From Chloroflexota bacterium (GTDB lineage Bacteria > Chloroflexota > Dehalococcoidia > SM23-28-2 > HRBIN24), in NCBI GenBank assembly GCA_030550295.1, contig JAUQPQ010000011.1, forward strand, positions 1 to 25,182: a DNA stretch of 25,182 nucleotides. Reading direction: 5' to 3'. A program made the translations under genes and the position numbers. Position 1 is the first letter of the stretch; each line of letters starts with the position of its first letter. Below are positions 1 to 8,025 of the stretch, in pieces. The notes below the pieces were generated by a model that was not told the origin of the DNA, ran no database searches, and saw nothing but the letters and a program-made list of their open reading frames with translations.

Positions 1-1172
1 AGTTCGCCAGGGGAAGGGCCCCAGAGGTAACAGGCATCCACGTAGTCAACGACTTTACCCTCCAAATCACCATTGATGCCCCCAAGAGCTACTTCTTAGC
101 CAAGCTCACTTACCCTGTAGCCTTCGTCGTGAAGAGGGAGCAAATCGAGGCGAACCCCAGGGGATGGACTCGCAGCCCTATCGGCACAGGCCCCTTTCGC
201 CTGGTGGAATGGCGCCTGGGAGAGCGGATCACCTTGGAACCTAACCCCAACTATTACCGAGACCCCCAACCCTCCCTCTCCCGAGTGACCTTCCTTCTGG
301 CGGGAGGCTCCCCCCTAACCATGTATGAGAACGACGAAGTGGACATCGCCCCTGTAGGCCTTAACGACATCGAAAGAGTCCATGATCCCCGAGATCCGTT
401 GTATCGTGAGGCCCATCAGGTTGAAGAGATGGCAACGTACTACATAGGCTTCAATGTACGCCGTCCTCCCTTTAACAATCCTCACCTGCGGCGGGCCCTC
501 GCCATGGCCATCGATAAAGAGGTGTTAACTCGTGTCGTGATGCGTGAGCTCGCTATTCCGGCCCAGGGGATCTTGCCGCCAGGCTTCCCAGGCTTCAATG
601 CCAACCTCCAGGGCATACCCTTTGACCCGGATGAGGCCCGCCGGCTCCTACGGGAAGCAGGGGGCCCAGAGGCCTTGCGCGACGCCACCCTCCTCATCTC
701 GGGGGTAGGGGGTACGCCGGGCCCAGTCATAGAGGCCATATTGGCCATGTGGGAGCAGAACCTAGGGGTGCGCATCCAGGTGCAACAACTAGAGTTCGCC
801 ACCTTCCTGCAGCAGATAGACCGTGGAGCCTTTGACATGTTTAGCCTAGGCTGGGTGGCCGACTATCTAGACCCTGAGAACTTCTTAGACATCCTCTTCC
901 ACAGCACGAGCCCCAACAACCATACGGGCTACTCCAACGCCGAGGTGGACAGGTTGTTGGAGCAGGCCAGGACAATGCCTACCAAAACTGAGGCCCAGCT
1001 CCAAGAACGGTGGCGTCTCTATCAGCAGGCAGAAGCCATCATCGTCCAGGACATCCCCTGGATACCTCTTGTCCATCCCCGGGGAGTATACGTAGTGAAG
1101 CCCTACGTCGAAGGGTATTTTGAGCCGCCTTTGGTCATCGAATATCTGCGGTATGTAAGGGTGGGGCGTTAG
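1..1172 (+). CDS. ABC transporter substrate-binding protein, peptide type (5' truncated by window edge)
   Basis: The reading frame is open from base 3, so the gene starts outside the window; a GTG at 129 is an internal valine codon, not the start. About 389 residues are visible. They match the C-terminal two thirds of the SBP_bac_5 (DppA/OppA) family: a GTGPF motif followed by a W-R-x-G-E-R segment, 'NPNYYRD', a stretch reading 'RRALAMAIDK' typical of the family, and a closing segment rich in aromatic residues ('IPWIPLVHP'). The family captures oligopeptides or other solutes (nickel, sugars) outside the membrane and delivers them to a DppB/DppC-type permease. The two permease genes follow at once, 7 nt downstream. 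The ligand cannot be told from sequence. The signal peptide or lipobox expected at the N-terminus is not in the window. Confidence 0.9.
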   Translation, partial: FARGRAPEVTGIHVVNDFTLQITIDAPKSYFLAKLTYPVAFVVKREQIEANPRGWTRSPIGTGPFRLVEWRLGERITLEPNPNYYRDPQPSLSRVTFLLAGGSPLTMYENDEVDIAPVGLNDIERVHDPRDPLYREAHQVEEMATYYIGFNVRRPPFNNPHLRRALAMAIDKEVLTRVVMRELAIPAQGILPPGFPGFNANLQGIPFDPDEARRLLREAGGPEALRDATLLISGVGGTPGPVIEAILAMWEQNLGVRIQVQQLEFATFLQQIDRGAFDMFSLGWVADYLDPENFLDILFHSTSPNNHTGYSNAEVDRLLEQARTMPTKTEAQLQERWRLYQQAEAIIVQDIPWIPLVHPRGVYVVKPYVEGYFEPPLVIEYLRYVRVGR

Positions 1173-1179
1173 GGCCACC

Positions 1180-2169
1180 ATGGCCGGTGGCCAACTATGG
1201 GGCTACATCCTAGGGCGCCTATTGTGGGTGCCCATCATACTTTTAGCGGTGAGTCTGGCCACCTTCGCCCTAGGCCGCTTCGGCCCAGGTGACCCGGTTC
1301 GGGTGCTTGCCGGCCAGCGAGCTGATCCGGAGACCATCGAGCGCATCCGCCAAGAACGAGGCCTAGACGATAACTTCTTCGCCCAATATGCCCGATACTT
1401 GAAAGGCATCTTCCAGGGGGACCTAGGGGTCAGCTTCAAGTACTACGGGCTGCCTGTGACCGAGGTGATCCTGCCTCGGCTTTGGGTAACGTTCCAGTAC
1501 AATTTTGTCGCTATTCTTCTAATGTTTGCTGTGGGGATTCCGATAGGGGTATGGGCAGCAACGCAGCAGGGCACCTGGCGAGACCCCCTAGTTATGGGGA
1601 CACTGCTGGTGCTGGCTGCCTTACCGGCTGTAGTATTGGTCCCCTTCCTTCAGTACCTTTTCGCCCTCCGTCTGGGCTGGCTACCCACAGGGGGATGGGA
1701 GGTGCGCGAATTCTTTGGGCGGCTGGAGGTGGGGCTTTTCAGCAAGACCATCGTCATGCCTTTATTGACTCTGGGCCTACCGGGGGCAGCCGGCCTGGCC
1801 CGCTTGGCCAGGGCCCAAGCTCTGGAAGTACTAGGTGAAGACTATGTACGCACCGCCCGCGCCAAGGGACTTAAAGAATTTACCGTCATTACGAGACATG
1901 TGATGCGAAATATTATGTTGCCCATCGCCACCCTTATGGGCTTCGCCCTAGCCGCCCTCCTCTCCGGCTCCATCATCTTGGAGACCCTGCTAGGCATACC
2001 TGGCATAGGCTCTTACGCCTTCGAGGCCGTCTTTGCCCGTGACTACGATGGCATCATGGCCCTTGCCCTTATCGGCTCCACCGCCTTCATCTTGGCCAAT
2101 CTGGTCACCGACATCGCATATGCCTTCATCGATCCCCGGGTGAGGCTGGCCGGGAGGACAGAGGCATGA
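1180..2169 (+). CDS. dppB: Peptide-type ABC transporter permease, DppB/OppB family
   Basis: A 329-residue polytopic membrane protein, the usual length for DppB. The N-terminus reads 'YILGRLLWVPIILLAVSLATF', the first membrane segment, followed by a hydrophilic periplasmic stretch with 'FGPGDPVRVLAG' as in this family. The EAA loop that contacts the ATPase is clear near residues 210-235 ('EVLGEDYVRTARAKGL'). The C-terminus 'AYAFIDPRVR' is typical. It forms the transmembrane pore with the next gene product. The start ATG is 7 nt after the stop of the substrate-binding protein, and its stop overlaps the next start (ATGA), so translation is probably coupled. I see no frameshift or missing motif. 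Confidence 0.93.
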   Translation: MAGGQLWGYILGRLLWVPIILLAVSLATFALGRFGPGDPVRVLAGQRADPETIERIRQERGLDDNFFAQYARYLKGIFQGDLGVSFKYYGLPVTEVILPRLWVTFQYNFVAILLMFAVGIPIGVWAATQQGTWRDPLVMGTLLVLAALPAVVLVPFLQYLFALRLGWLPTGGWEVREFFGRLEVGLFSKTIVMPLLTLGLPGAAGLARLARAQALEVLGEDYVRTARAKGLKEFTVITRHVMRNIMLPIATLMGFALAALLSGSIILETLLGIPGIGSYAFEAVFARDYDGIMALALIGSTAFILANLVTDIAYAFIDPRVRLAGRTEA

Positions 2170-3104
2170 GCGTTGCCCTAGATGCAGCCAGGCCTACCCT
2201 GCTGCCATGGCGGTGGCTCCTTAGGAAAAAGCTCGCCCTGGTAGCACTACTCTTTATCGTCGTCGTGTACATGGCTGGGCTATTGGCTCCATGGGTAGCG
2301 CCTTACAGCTTCCGGGAGGCCGATTTCCAGAACGTATTGGCAGGTCCCAGCCTAGAACACCCCTTGGGGACTGATCGCCTGGGGCGAGACGTTTTGAGTC
2401 GCCTCATATGGTCGGCCCAGACCACCGTCATCGTCAGCGTTGCAGCCCTTCTCCTGGGGGGGACCGTCTTGGGTGTGGGCCTGGGCCTAACGGCTGGCTA
2501 TTTTGGGGGCAGAGTAGACAACCTCATAATGCGCCTCGGCGATGCCCTCTTCTCCCTGCCCGATATCCTTGTACTGCTTATAATCACTGCCACAGTGCGT
2601 TCTAGAGTAGTAGATCTCTTCCGCCACCTAGAGGGGTGGACAGGTATAGGAGGCATCGTCGAATCGGGAGCGCCCGACTACATCTTGGTGTTTTCTGCTC
2701 TCTCCCTTTTCAGCTGGGTAGGGATGGCCCGCATCATACGCTCTCAAGTTTTAGCCCTGCGAGAAAGGGAATTTGTGCTAGCTGCCAGGGCCATAGGGGT
2801 TGGCAGCTGGCGCATAATGTGGCGTCATCTCTTGCCCAACGTCTCGCCGATTTTAGTGGTGGCAGCTACTCAGATCCTAGGGGCAGCGGCAGGGATGGAA
2901 GTCGTCCTATCCTTCTTGGGCATAGGCATCCAGCCCCCTCACCCGAGCTTCGGGAGCATGATCTTCGATGCCGCTGGGCCCCGCAACATGTTAGCGCACC
3001 CCAACCTCATCTTCGCACCAGTGGCAGTGGTGGCCTCTCTCTTGGTGGCCTTCGCCTTCCTTGGCGATGCCCTCAACGATATCCTCTCACCTAGGAGAAG
3101 GTAA
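2166..3104 (+). CDS. dppC: Peptide-type ABC transporter permease, DppC/OppC family
   Basis: A 312-residue partner permease. It has the N-terminal cytoplasmic arm and first helix, then the DppC hallmark 'HPLGTDRLGRDVLSRLIWSA' near residues 60-80, the EAA loop 'LALREREFVLAARAIG' near residues 198-215, and the family C-terminus 'LGDALNDILSPRRR'. With DppB it forms the channel. The usual DppD and DppF ATPase genes do not follow; the next gene is tig behind its own promoter. The ATPases must lie upstream of the window or elsewhere, or a shared ATPase is used. Confidence 0.93.
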   Translation: MSVALDAARPTLLPWRWLLRKKLALVALLFIVVVYMAGLLAPWVAPYSFREADFQNVLAGPSLEHPLGTDRLGRDVLSRLIWSAQTTVIVSVAALLLGGTVLGVGLGLTAGYFGGRVDNLIMRLGDALFSLPDILVLLIITATVRSRVVDLFRHLEGWTGIGGIVESGAPDYILVFSALSLFSWVGMARIIRSQVLALREREFVLAARAIGVGSWRIMWRHLLPNVSPILVVAATQILGAAAGMEVVLSFLGIGIQPPHPSFGSMIFDAAGPRNMLAHPNLIFAPVAVVASLLVAFAFLGDALNDILSPRRR

Positions 3105-3110
3105 AGGGCC

Positions 3111-3140
3111 GTGGCACCCCATCGCAACGCCATCTATAAT
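3111..3140 (+). promoter_or_regulatory. Promoter of the tig-clpP-clpX operon
   Basis: A perfect -10 hexamer TATAAT lies at 3135-3140. With an 18-nt spacer it pairs with GTGGCA at 3111-3116, which matches 4 of 6 consensus -35 bases. It sits in the short gap after dppC. The predicted transcription start near 3147 leaves only about 9 nt before the chosen tig GTG. If right, the GTG at 3111 cannot be used as a start from this promoter. Inferred from sequence only. Confidence 0.55.
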
Positions 3141-3155
3141 GGGAGTACGGGAGCA

Positions 3156-4454
3156 GTGAAGGTCACCTCTCAGTTCACCGAGGACTGTCAGGCTATCCTT
3201 CGCATCGAGGTAAGCCCTGAGGAATTCCAGCGCTACCTGGATAGGGCCTATCAGCGCCTGGTGAAAAGGGCTGAGGTGCCTGGCTTCCGGAAAGGGAGAG
3301 CACCCAGGGTTATGCTGGAAAGATACCTGGGCCGTCAACGCCTTGTCCAAGAGGCCCTGGACATCATGGTGCCCGAGATGCTTAAGGAGGCCCTGGCTAC
3401 TGAAGGCATCCAGCCCTTTGATCGCCCCATGGTGGAAATCCTACAAGAGGAGCCACCTATTATCCAGGCAACTGTTCCCCTCCCGCCACAGGTAGACCTG
3501 GGCGATTACCGTCAGCTGCGCCTGCCCAAACAAGAAGTCGTTGTCGAACGTGAAGAGGTGGAAGCGGCCCTGGAGGAGCTACGCCATCGCTACGCTATAC
3601 GTCAACCTGTGGACAGGCCTGCCCAATGGGGAGACATAGTGCGTGTGGACATTATAGGGGAAGCCAACGGCAGGGCCTTTTATCGTGATGAAGACGTAGA
3701 GATCCAACTGCGCAAGGGGCAGCAGATATTAGTGGCTGGGCTGGAGGAGGCGATAGTTGGGGCAAGGAAGGGCGAAGTGAGCACGGTAGAGCTCACTATG
3801 CCCCAAGACTGGCCACGGCGTTCACTGGCAGGGCGCCCCGCCACCTTCACCATCCGTATATTGGAGGTGAAGGAGCATCAGTTGCCTCCCCTGGACGACA
3901 GCTTCGCCCAACAGGTGGGTGAAGGGTTCCCGTCCTTAGAGGCCCTCCGCCAGCGGCTAGAGGAAGATATCCGCCAGCGTAAGGAGATGGCAGCAGCGAT
4001 GCGCCAACGGGAAGAGGCGTTGGACGCCCTGGTAGCTGCTGCCCATAAAGTAAGCTTCCCACCAACGTTACTAGAGGAGGAGATGGGGCGTCTCCTCCAA
4101 GAGGAGGCCCAAGCCTTGGGCCGCGACGTAGATCGCTACATTGAGGAGCTGCGCCACTCCCCCCAACAGCGTCGCCAAAAGCTAGAGGAGAGGGCGAAGA
4201 AAAGGGTAATGCACTCCCTCGTCATCTCCCGCTTAGCCGAGCTGGAAGGCATCCAAGTAAGCGACGAAGAGGTGAGGGAGGAGATAGAACGGCTTGTAAC
4301 CCGCTCCCAGAACTACCAGCTGCTCCCTCTACTCCAGTCCCCCCAGGGGATGGCATCTATCCGTCGCTCCCTCCTCACCCGCAAAACGATAGACCGCCTT
4401 ATGGAAATAGTCTACAGTTCAGACCAAGGTAATGAAGGAGGCGTAGAGTCGTGA
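3156..4454 (+). CDS. tig: Trigger factor, ribosome-associated chaperone and peptidyl-prolyl isomerase
   Basis: About 432 residues from the chosen start. Trigger factor binds ribosomal protein L23 at the exit tunnel and shields nascent chains. The ribosome-docking motif 'GFRKGRAP' is at residues 43-50. A central FKBP-type domain (about 145-235, with 'GDIVRVDIIG' and 'GLEEAIVGARKGE') and a long helical C-terminal domain follow. The frame is open back to a GTG at 3111, but homologs begin at the equivalent of 'MKVTSQFTEDC', which is the GTG at 3156; a strong -10 box lies between the two GTGs. I therefore reject the 15-residue extension. The TGA overlaps the clpP start (GTGA), giving the classic tig-clpP-clpX quality-control operon. 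Confidence 0.92.
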   Translation: MKVTSQFTEDCQAILRIEVSPEEFQRYLDRAYQRLVKRAEVPGFRKGRAPRVMLERYLGRQRLVQEALDIMVPEMLKEALATEGIQPFDRPMVEILQEEPPIIQATVPLPPQVDLGDYRQLRLPKQEVVVEREEVEAALEELRHRYAIRQPVDRPAQWGDIVRVDIIGEANGRAFYRDEDVEIQLRKGQQILVAGLEEAIVGARKGEVSTVELTMPQDWPRRSLAGRPATFTIRILEVKEHQLPPLDDSFAQQVGEGFPSLEALRQRLEEDIRQRKEMAAAMRQREEALDALVAAAHKVSFPPTLLEEEMGRLLQEEAQALGRDVDRYIEELRHSPQQRRQKLEERAKKRVMHSLVISRLAELEGIQVSDEEVREEIERLVTRSQNYQLLPLLQSPQGMASIRRSLLTRKTIDRLMEIVYSSDQGNEGGVES

Positions 4455-5095
4455 CCCGTAGCCTTTACGTTCCCACAAACATCATCCCTTACGTCATCGA
4501 GCAGGGCCCTAGGGGAGAAAGGGCCTTTGACATCTTCTCCCTCCTCCTTAAGGAGCGCATCGTCTTCCTTGGCTGGCCCATTGACGACCAGATAGCCAAC
4601 CTGATCATCTGTCAGCTTCTCTACCTGGAGAGGGAAGACCCCGATAAAGACATCTACCTCTACATTAACTCACCAGGTGGGGTCATCAGTTCCGGCCTAG
4701 CAATCTACGACACGATGCAGCTGGTGAAATGCGAGGTGGCCACCATCTGCGTAGGTGAATGCGCTAGCATGGCCACCGTCCTTCTGGCCGCTGGAGCCAA
4801 AGGCAAAAGGTACGCCTTGCCCCACTCCACCATCCACATGCACCAGGCACACGGTGGCGCCACGGGCCGGGCAGCCGATGTGGAGGTAATAGCTAAAGAG
4901 GTCATCCGCCGCAACGAGTTGATTAGGCGCATCCTGGCCCACCACACCGGCCAGCCTATAGAGAAGATCGCCCAGGACACAGACCGCGAGTTCTTCATGG
5001 ACGCCTATCAGGCCAAGGAGTACGGGATTATCGACGAGGTACTAGCAAGCCCCAAGGTCATGGCAGGGGCCTCTGAAGAGAAGGGGAAGTCATGA
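4451..5095 (+). CDS. clpP: ATP-dependent Clp protease proteolytic subunit
   Basis: A 214-residue serine peptidase of family S14 that assembles as tetradecamers and degrades proteins fed by ClpX. The nucleophile Ser106 lies in 'GECASMATVLL' and the catalytic His131 in 'HMHQAHGG'. Ungapped comparison with remembered Bacillus subtilis ClpP puts the third triad position at residue 180, in 'DTDRE', where a Glu stands in place of the usual Asp. The GTG start overlaps the tig stop (GTGA) and has a good AAGGAGG Shine-Dalgarno 9 nt upstream. Its own stop overlaps clpX (ATGA). Length is normal. Assignment as ClpP is firm; the consequence of the Glu is unknown. Confidence 0.95.
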   Translation: MTRSLYVPTNIIPYVIEQGPRGERAFDIFSLLLKERIVFLGWPIDDQIANLIICQLLYLEREDPDKDIYLYINSPGGVISSGLAIYDTMQLVKCEVATICVGECASMATVLLAAGAKGKRYALPHSTIHMHQAHGGATGRAADVEVIAKEVIRRNELIRRILAHHTGQPIEKIAQDTDREFFMDAYQAKEYGIIDEVLASPKVMAGASEEKGKS

Positions 5096-6381
5096 GCCAG
5101 CGGGGGCGGCCCATCACTTACCGCTGCTCCTTCTGTGGGAAGGGGCAAGGGGAGGTGGAGCGCCTCATCGCCGGCCCCAACGCCGTCTACATCTGTGATG
5201 GCTGTGTCCGCCTCTGCTATGAGGTGATTGAAGGGGAGACAAGGCCAGCCCACCCCCGCGGCCTGCCCCAACGCCCTCCCACTCCTAAGGCCATCTACGA
5301 ACAGCTGAGCGAGTACGTTGTAGGGCAGGACAGGGCCAAGAAGGTGCTGGCCGTTGCCGTCTACAACCACTATAAGCGCATCTCCGCTGGCCCTCATACG
5401 GGAGGGATAGAGCTAGAGAAAAGCAACATCCTCCTCATAGGCCCCACCGGTTGCGGCAAGACCCTCCTGGCCCGCACCCTGGCCAAGATCTTGGACGTCC
5501 CCTTCACTATCGCCGATGCTACCTCCCTGACTGAGGCAGGCTACGTAGGCGAGGACGTGGAGAACATCTTGCTCCACCTCATCCAAGCTGCCGACTACGA
5601 TATCGCCCGCGCCGAAAGGGGGATCGTCTACATTGACGAGATAGACAAGATAGCCCGCAAGTCTGGTGACAACCCTTCCATTACCCGTGACGTCTCTGGG
5701 GAGGGTGTACAGCAGGCCCTTCTCAAGATATTGGAAGGATGCGTAGCCAACGTCCCCCCTCAAGGGGGGCGCAAACATCCCCACCAGGAGTTCATCCAAA
5801 TAAGGACCCATAACATCCTCTTCATATGTGGTGGCGCCTTCGAAGGGCTAGAGCAGATCATCGACCGGCGGGTAGGTAAAGGCCGCCGCACCATAGGCTT
5901 CAAGCCCCAGTGGGAGGACGACACCGCCAAGGTGAGGGATCAGCTTCTGGAGCACGTCACCGCTGATGACCTGTTACAGTTCGGCTTCATACCGGAGTTT
6001 GTTGGCCGCCTCCCGGTGATCGTGCCCCTCCACTCCCTAGACAAGCAGGCCCTCATCAAAGTCCTTACCGAACCCAAAAACGCGCTAGTGAAGCAATACC
6101 AACAGATCCTCAGCCTGGACAAGGTGGAGCTAATCTTCACCCCTGAGGCCCTAGAGGCAGCAGCCGAGGAGGCGTTGCGTCTCAAGACAGGGGCTCGAGG
6201 CCTCCGTAGCGTCCTGGAGGCCTGCATGCTGGACGTCATGTACGAGGTGCCCTCCCGCCACGACGTGGCCAAATGCGTAATAGACGCCGAAGTCATCCGT
6301 GGCCGTCGTCGTCCCATCCTCATTGGCCGCAACGGCCAGGTGCTAGAGCTTTGGTCAAGGGAAAGGTCTGAAACAGCCTAG
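5092..6381 (+). CDS. clpX: ATP-dependent Clp protease ATP-binding subunit ClpX
   Basis: A 429-residue AAA+ unfoldase that recognises substrates and threads them into ClpP. The N-terminal zinc-binding domain has four Cys (C12, C15, C35, C38). The Walker A motif GPTGCGKT is at 117-124, the substrate-gripping pore loop GYVG at 150-153, and the Walker B region 'IVYIDEIDK' at about 178-186. The ClpP-docking loop is less certain by eye. The C-terminal small domain carries 'LKTGARGLRS', the sensor-2 arginine region. Length is normal and all key motifs are present. The start overlaps the clpP stop. Confidence 0.97.
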   Translation: MSQRGRPITYRCSFCGKGQGEVERLIAGPNAVYICDGCVRLCYEVIEGETRPAHPRGLPQRPPTPKAIYEQLSEYVVGQDRAKKVLAVAVYNHYKRISAGPHTGGIELEKSNILLIGPTGCGKTLLARTLAKILDVPFTIADATSLTEAGYVGEDVENILLHLIQAADYDIARAERGIVYIDEIDKIARKSGDNPSITRDVSGEGVQQALLKILEGCVANVPPQGGRKHPHQEFIQIRTHNILFICGGAFEGLEQIIDRRVGKGRRTIGFKPQWEDDTAKVRDQLLEHVTADDLLQFGFIPEFVGRLPVIVPLHSLDKQALIKVLTEPKNALVKQYQQILSLDKVELIFTPEALEAAAEEALRLKTGARGLRSVLEACMLDVMYEVPSRHDVAKCVIDAEVIRGRRRPILIGRNGQVLELWSRERSETA

Positions 6382-6382
6382 G

Positions 6383-6411
6383 TTGAACATACACGGCTAA
6401 CAGCCTATCCT
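6383..6411 (+). promoter_or_regulatory. Weak candidate promoter before tlyA
   Basis: TTGAAC at 6383-6388 (4 of 6 to the -35 consensus), a 17-nt spacer and TATCCT at 6406-6411 (4 of 6 to the -10) fit a sigma-70-type promoter starting just after clpX. The predicted start falls within about 4 nt of the tlyA ATG, and no Shine-Dalgarno precedes that ATG, so the transcript may be leaderless. Both hexamers are imperfect. Confidence 0.3.
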
Positions 6412-6421
6412 TTATACGCCT

Positions 6422-7159
6422 ATGGCCCGTAGACGTCTGGATCTCGTCTTGATAGAGCGAGGCCTGGCCGAAAGCCGAGAAAAGGCCCAGGCCGCCATCA
6501 TGGCCGGCTACGTCCTGATTGGGGAGACGCCAGTCCTTAAGCCAGGGGCCCTGGTAGACCCCGAAGCACCTATCCGCATCCTCCAGGTCAGCCGGTACGT
6601 CAGCCGCGGAGGCGAAAAGCTGGAATACGCCCTGAAAGCCTTCCAGCTCCAGGTCACAGGACTTGTCTGCGCCGACATAGGGGCCGGCACAGGAGGCTTC
6701 ACCGACTGCCTCCTCCAGCACGGTGCAGCCAAGGTGTATGCTGTAGATGTGGGGAAGGGCCAACTACATTACCGTCTGCGTCAAGACCCCCGAGTAGTGC
6801 TAATGGAGGGGGTAAATGCCCGCTACCTAGGCCTCCTTCCAGAACCAGTGGACTTGGCCACCGTGGACGTATCCTTCATCAGCCTCACCAAGGTGCTGCC
6901 GGCAATCGCCCGCATCGTTCGCCCGGAAGCACCTATAATAGCCCTCCTCAAGCCCCAGTTTGAAGCTAGGCGTCAAGAGGTGCCCAAAAAGGGCGTCATC
7001 CGCGATCCTCTCCTGCACGCCACCATCATAGGCCGCTTCGTCGCCTGGGCAGTAAAACGGGGATGGCGCCTGTGGGGGCCCGTTCCCTCACCTATACTAG
7101 GGGCCGAAGGTAATAAGGAGTTCTTCTTCCTTCTGCGAGCAGCTCCGTGCGAAGGGTAG
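6422..7159 (+). CDS. tlyA: TlyA family rRNA 2'-O-methyltransferase (hemolysin-A-like)
   Basis: A 245-residue protein with an N-terminal S4 RNA-binding domain (about residues 3-60, beginning 'RRRLDLVLIERGLAESREKA') and an FtsJ-like Rossmann methyltransferase domain. The SAM-binding motif is 'ADIGAGTGGFTDCL' at 84-97. The K-D-K-E catalytic set is K66 ('SRGGEKL'), D149 ('VDVSFISL'), K177 ('LLKPQF') and E233 ('GNKEFFF'). The family methylates riboses in 16S and/or 23S rRNA; the older hemolysin name is misleading. It sits directly before NAD kinase and overlaps it by 13 nt. The ATG at 6422 has no visible Shine-Dalgarno. Confidence 0.92.
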   Translation: MARRRLDLVLIERGLAESREKAQAAIMAGYVLIGETPVLKPGALVDPEAPIRILQVSRYVSRGGEKLEYALKAFQLQVTGLVCADIGAGTGGFTDCLLQHGAAKVYAVDVGKGQLHYRLRQDPRVVLMEGVNARYLGLLPEPVDLATVDVSFISLTKVLPAIARIVRPEAPIIALLKPQFEARRQEVPKKGVIRDPLLHATIIGRFVAWAVKRGWRLWGPVPSPILGAEGNKEFFFLLRAAPCEG

Positions 7160-8025
7160 GCATCCTCGTACATCCGCGCTGGGAGGCAGCCCAGGAATTG
7201 GGCCGCCAGCTAGAGATCTTCTTGCGCCGGCACATAGAAGAGGTATGGCTGTCCACTGCTTGGGACGAGAAGGCCACCCAGCTCATCGTGGGGACTGACC
7301 TCTTAGTATGCGTAGGGGGCGATGGCACCGTCCTCTGGGCAGCACGATCGATGGTGCCCCACCGCGTACCCATTGTAGGAGTGAGCATGGGACGCCTAGC
7401 CTTCCTGGCCGAAGTGCAGCCTCATGAGGCCCAAGACTGCCTCCTCAAAGCCCTCCAGGGGGGAGGACGCCTAGAAGAGCGATGGCTTCTGCAGGCCACC
7501 CTCCGCGATACCACCACCTATGGCCTCAACGATGTAGTGGTAGGACGGTCTCACCTAGGCCGGCCCATCGATGTAGAGGTCGCCCTGGCTGGGCAGAGCA
7601 TCGCCCTTTACCGGGCCGATGCCGTCATCGTAGCCACCGCCACCGGCAGCACCGCTTATTCCCTCTCCGCTGGTGGCCCCATCCTCCCGCCCGAGTCGCG
7701 AGACTTGGTGATCACTCCCGTCGCCCCCCATATGGCTGCCTCCCGTTCTATAGTCCTGCCTCCTGATAGCCTCGTCAGCTTGTGCATTAGGGGAGAGTTT
7801 CCTGGATACATGAGCGTGGACGGACAAGACGAGACCCTCCTACCACCAGGTCAGGTGGTACAAGTAGCTACGAGTCCTTATTGGGTCCCCTTCCTGCGCC
7901 TTAGCCCCCCCTACCGCGATTACCTCCTCCTGGCCCAGCGCCTAGGCTGGAACCCCTTCCCGGGAGACCTGAACCGCCGTCCCTATATGGAAATGACAGA
8001 GGAGGCACACCATGGCCCCCAGTGA
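7147..8025 (+). CDS. nadK: NAD kinase (ATP- or polyphosphate-dependent)
   Basis: A 292-residue cytoplasmic enzyme that phosphorylates NAD to NADP. The diagnostic GGDGT motif is at residues 57-61 ('VCVGGDGTVLWAA'). The NE/D-type NAD-binding motif follows ('YGLNDVVVGR'), then the conserved 'ATATGSTAYSLSAGGPI'. The GTG start at 7147 lies inside the end of tlyA. It is chosen because family members begin with the same 'R-x-V-G-I-L-V-H-P' strand immediately after the start. No good Shine-Dalgarno is visible there, so translation may depend on coupling. It overlaps the following Nudix gene by 14 nt. It supplies NADP, which the isocitrate dehydrogenase in this window probably uses. Confidence 0.93.
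   Translation: MRRVGILVHPRWEAAQELGRQLEIFLRRHIEEVWLSTAWDEKATQLIVGTDLLVCVGGDGTVLWAARSMVPHRVPIVGVSMGRLAFLAEVQPHEAQDCLLKALQGGGRLEERWLLQATLRDTTTYGLNDVVVGRSHLGRPIDVEVALAGQSIALYRADAVIVATATGSTAYSLSAGGPILPPESRDLVITPVAPHMAASRSIVLPPDSLVSLCIRGEFPGYMSVDGQDETLLPPGQVVQVATSPYWVPFLRLSPPYRDYLLLAQRLGWNPFPGDLNRRPYMEMTEEAHHGPQ

Noticed and set aside
129..1172. GTG at 129 as the start of the binding-protein gene
   Set aside because: The frame is open with homologous sequence back to base 3, so this is an internal valine codon.
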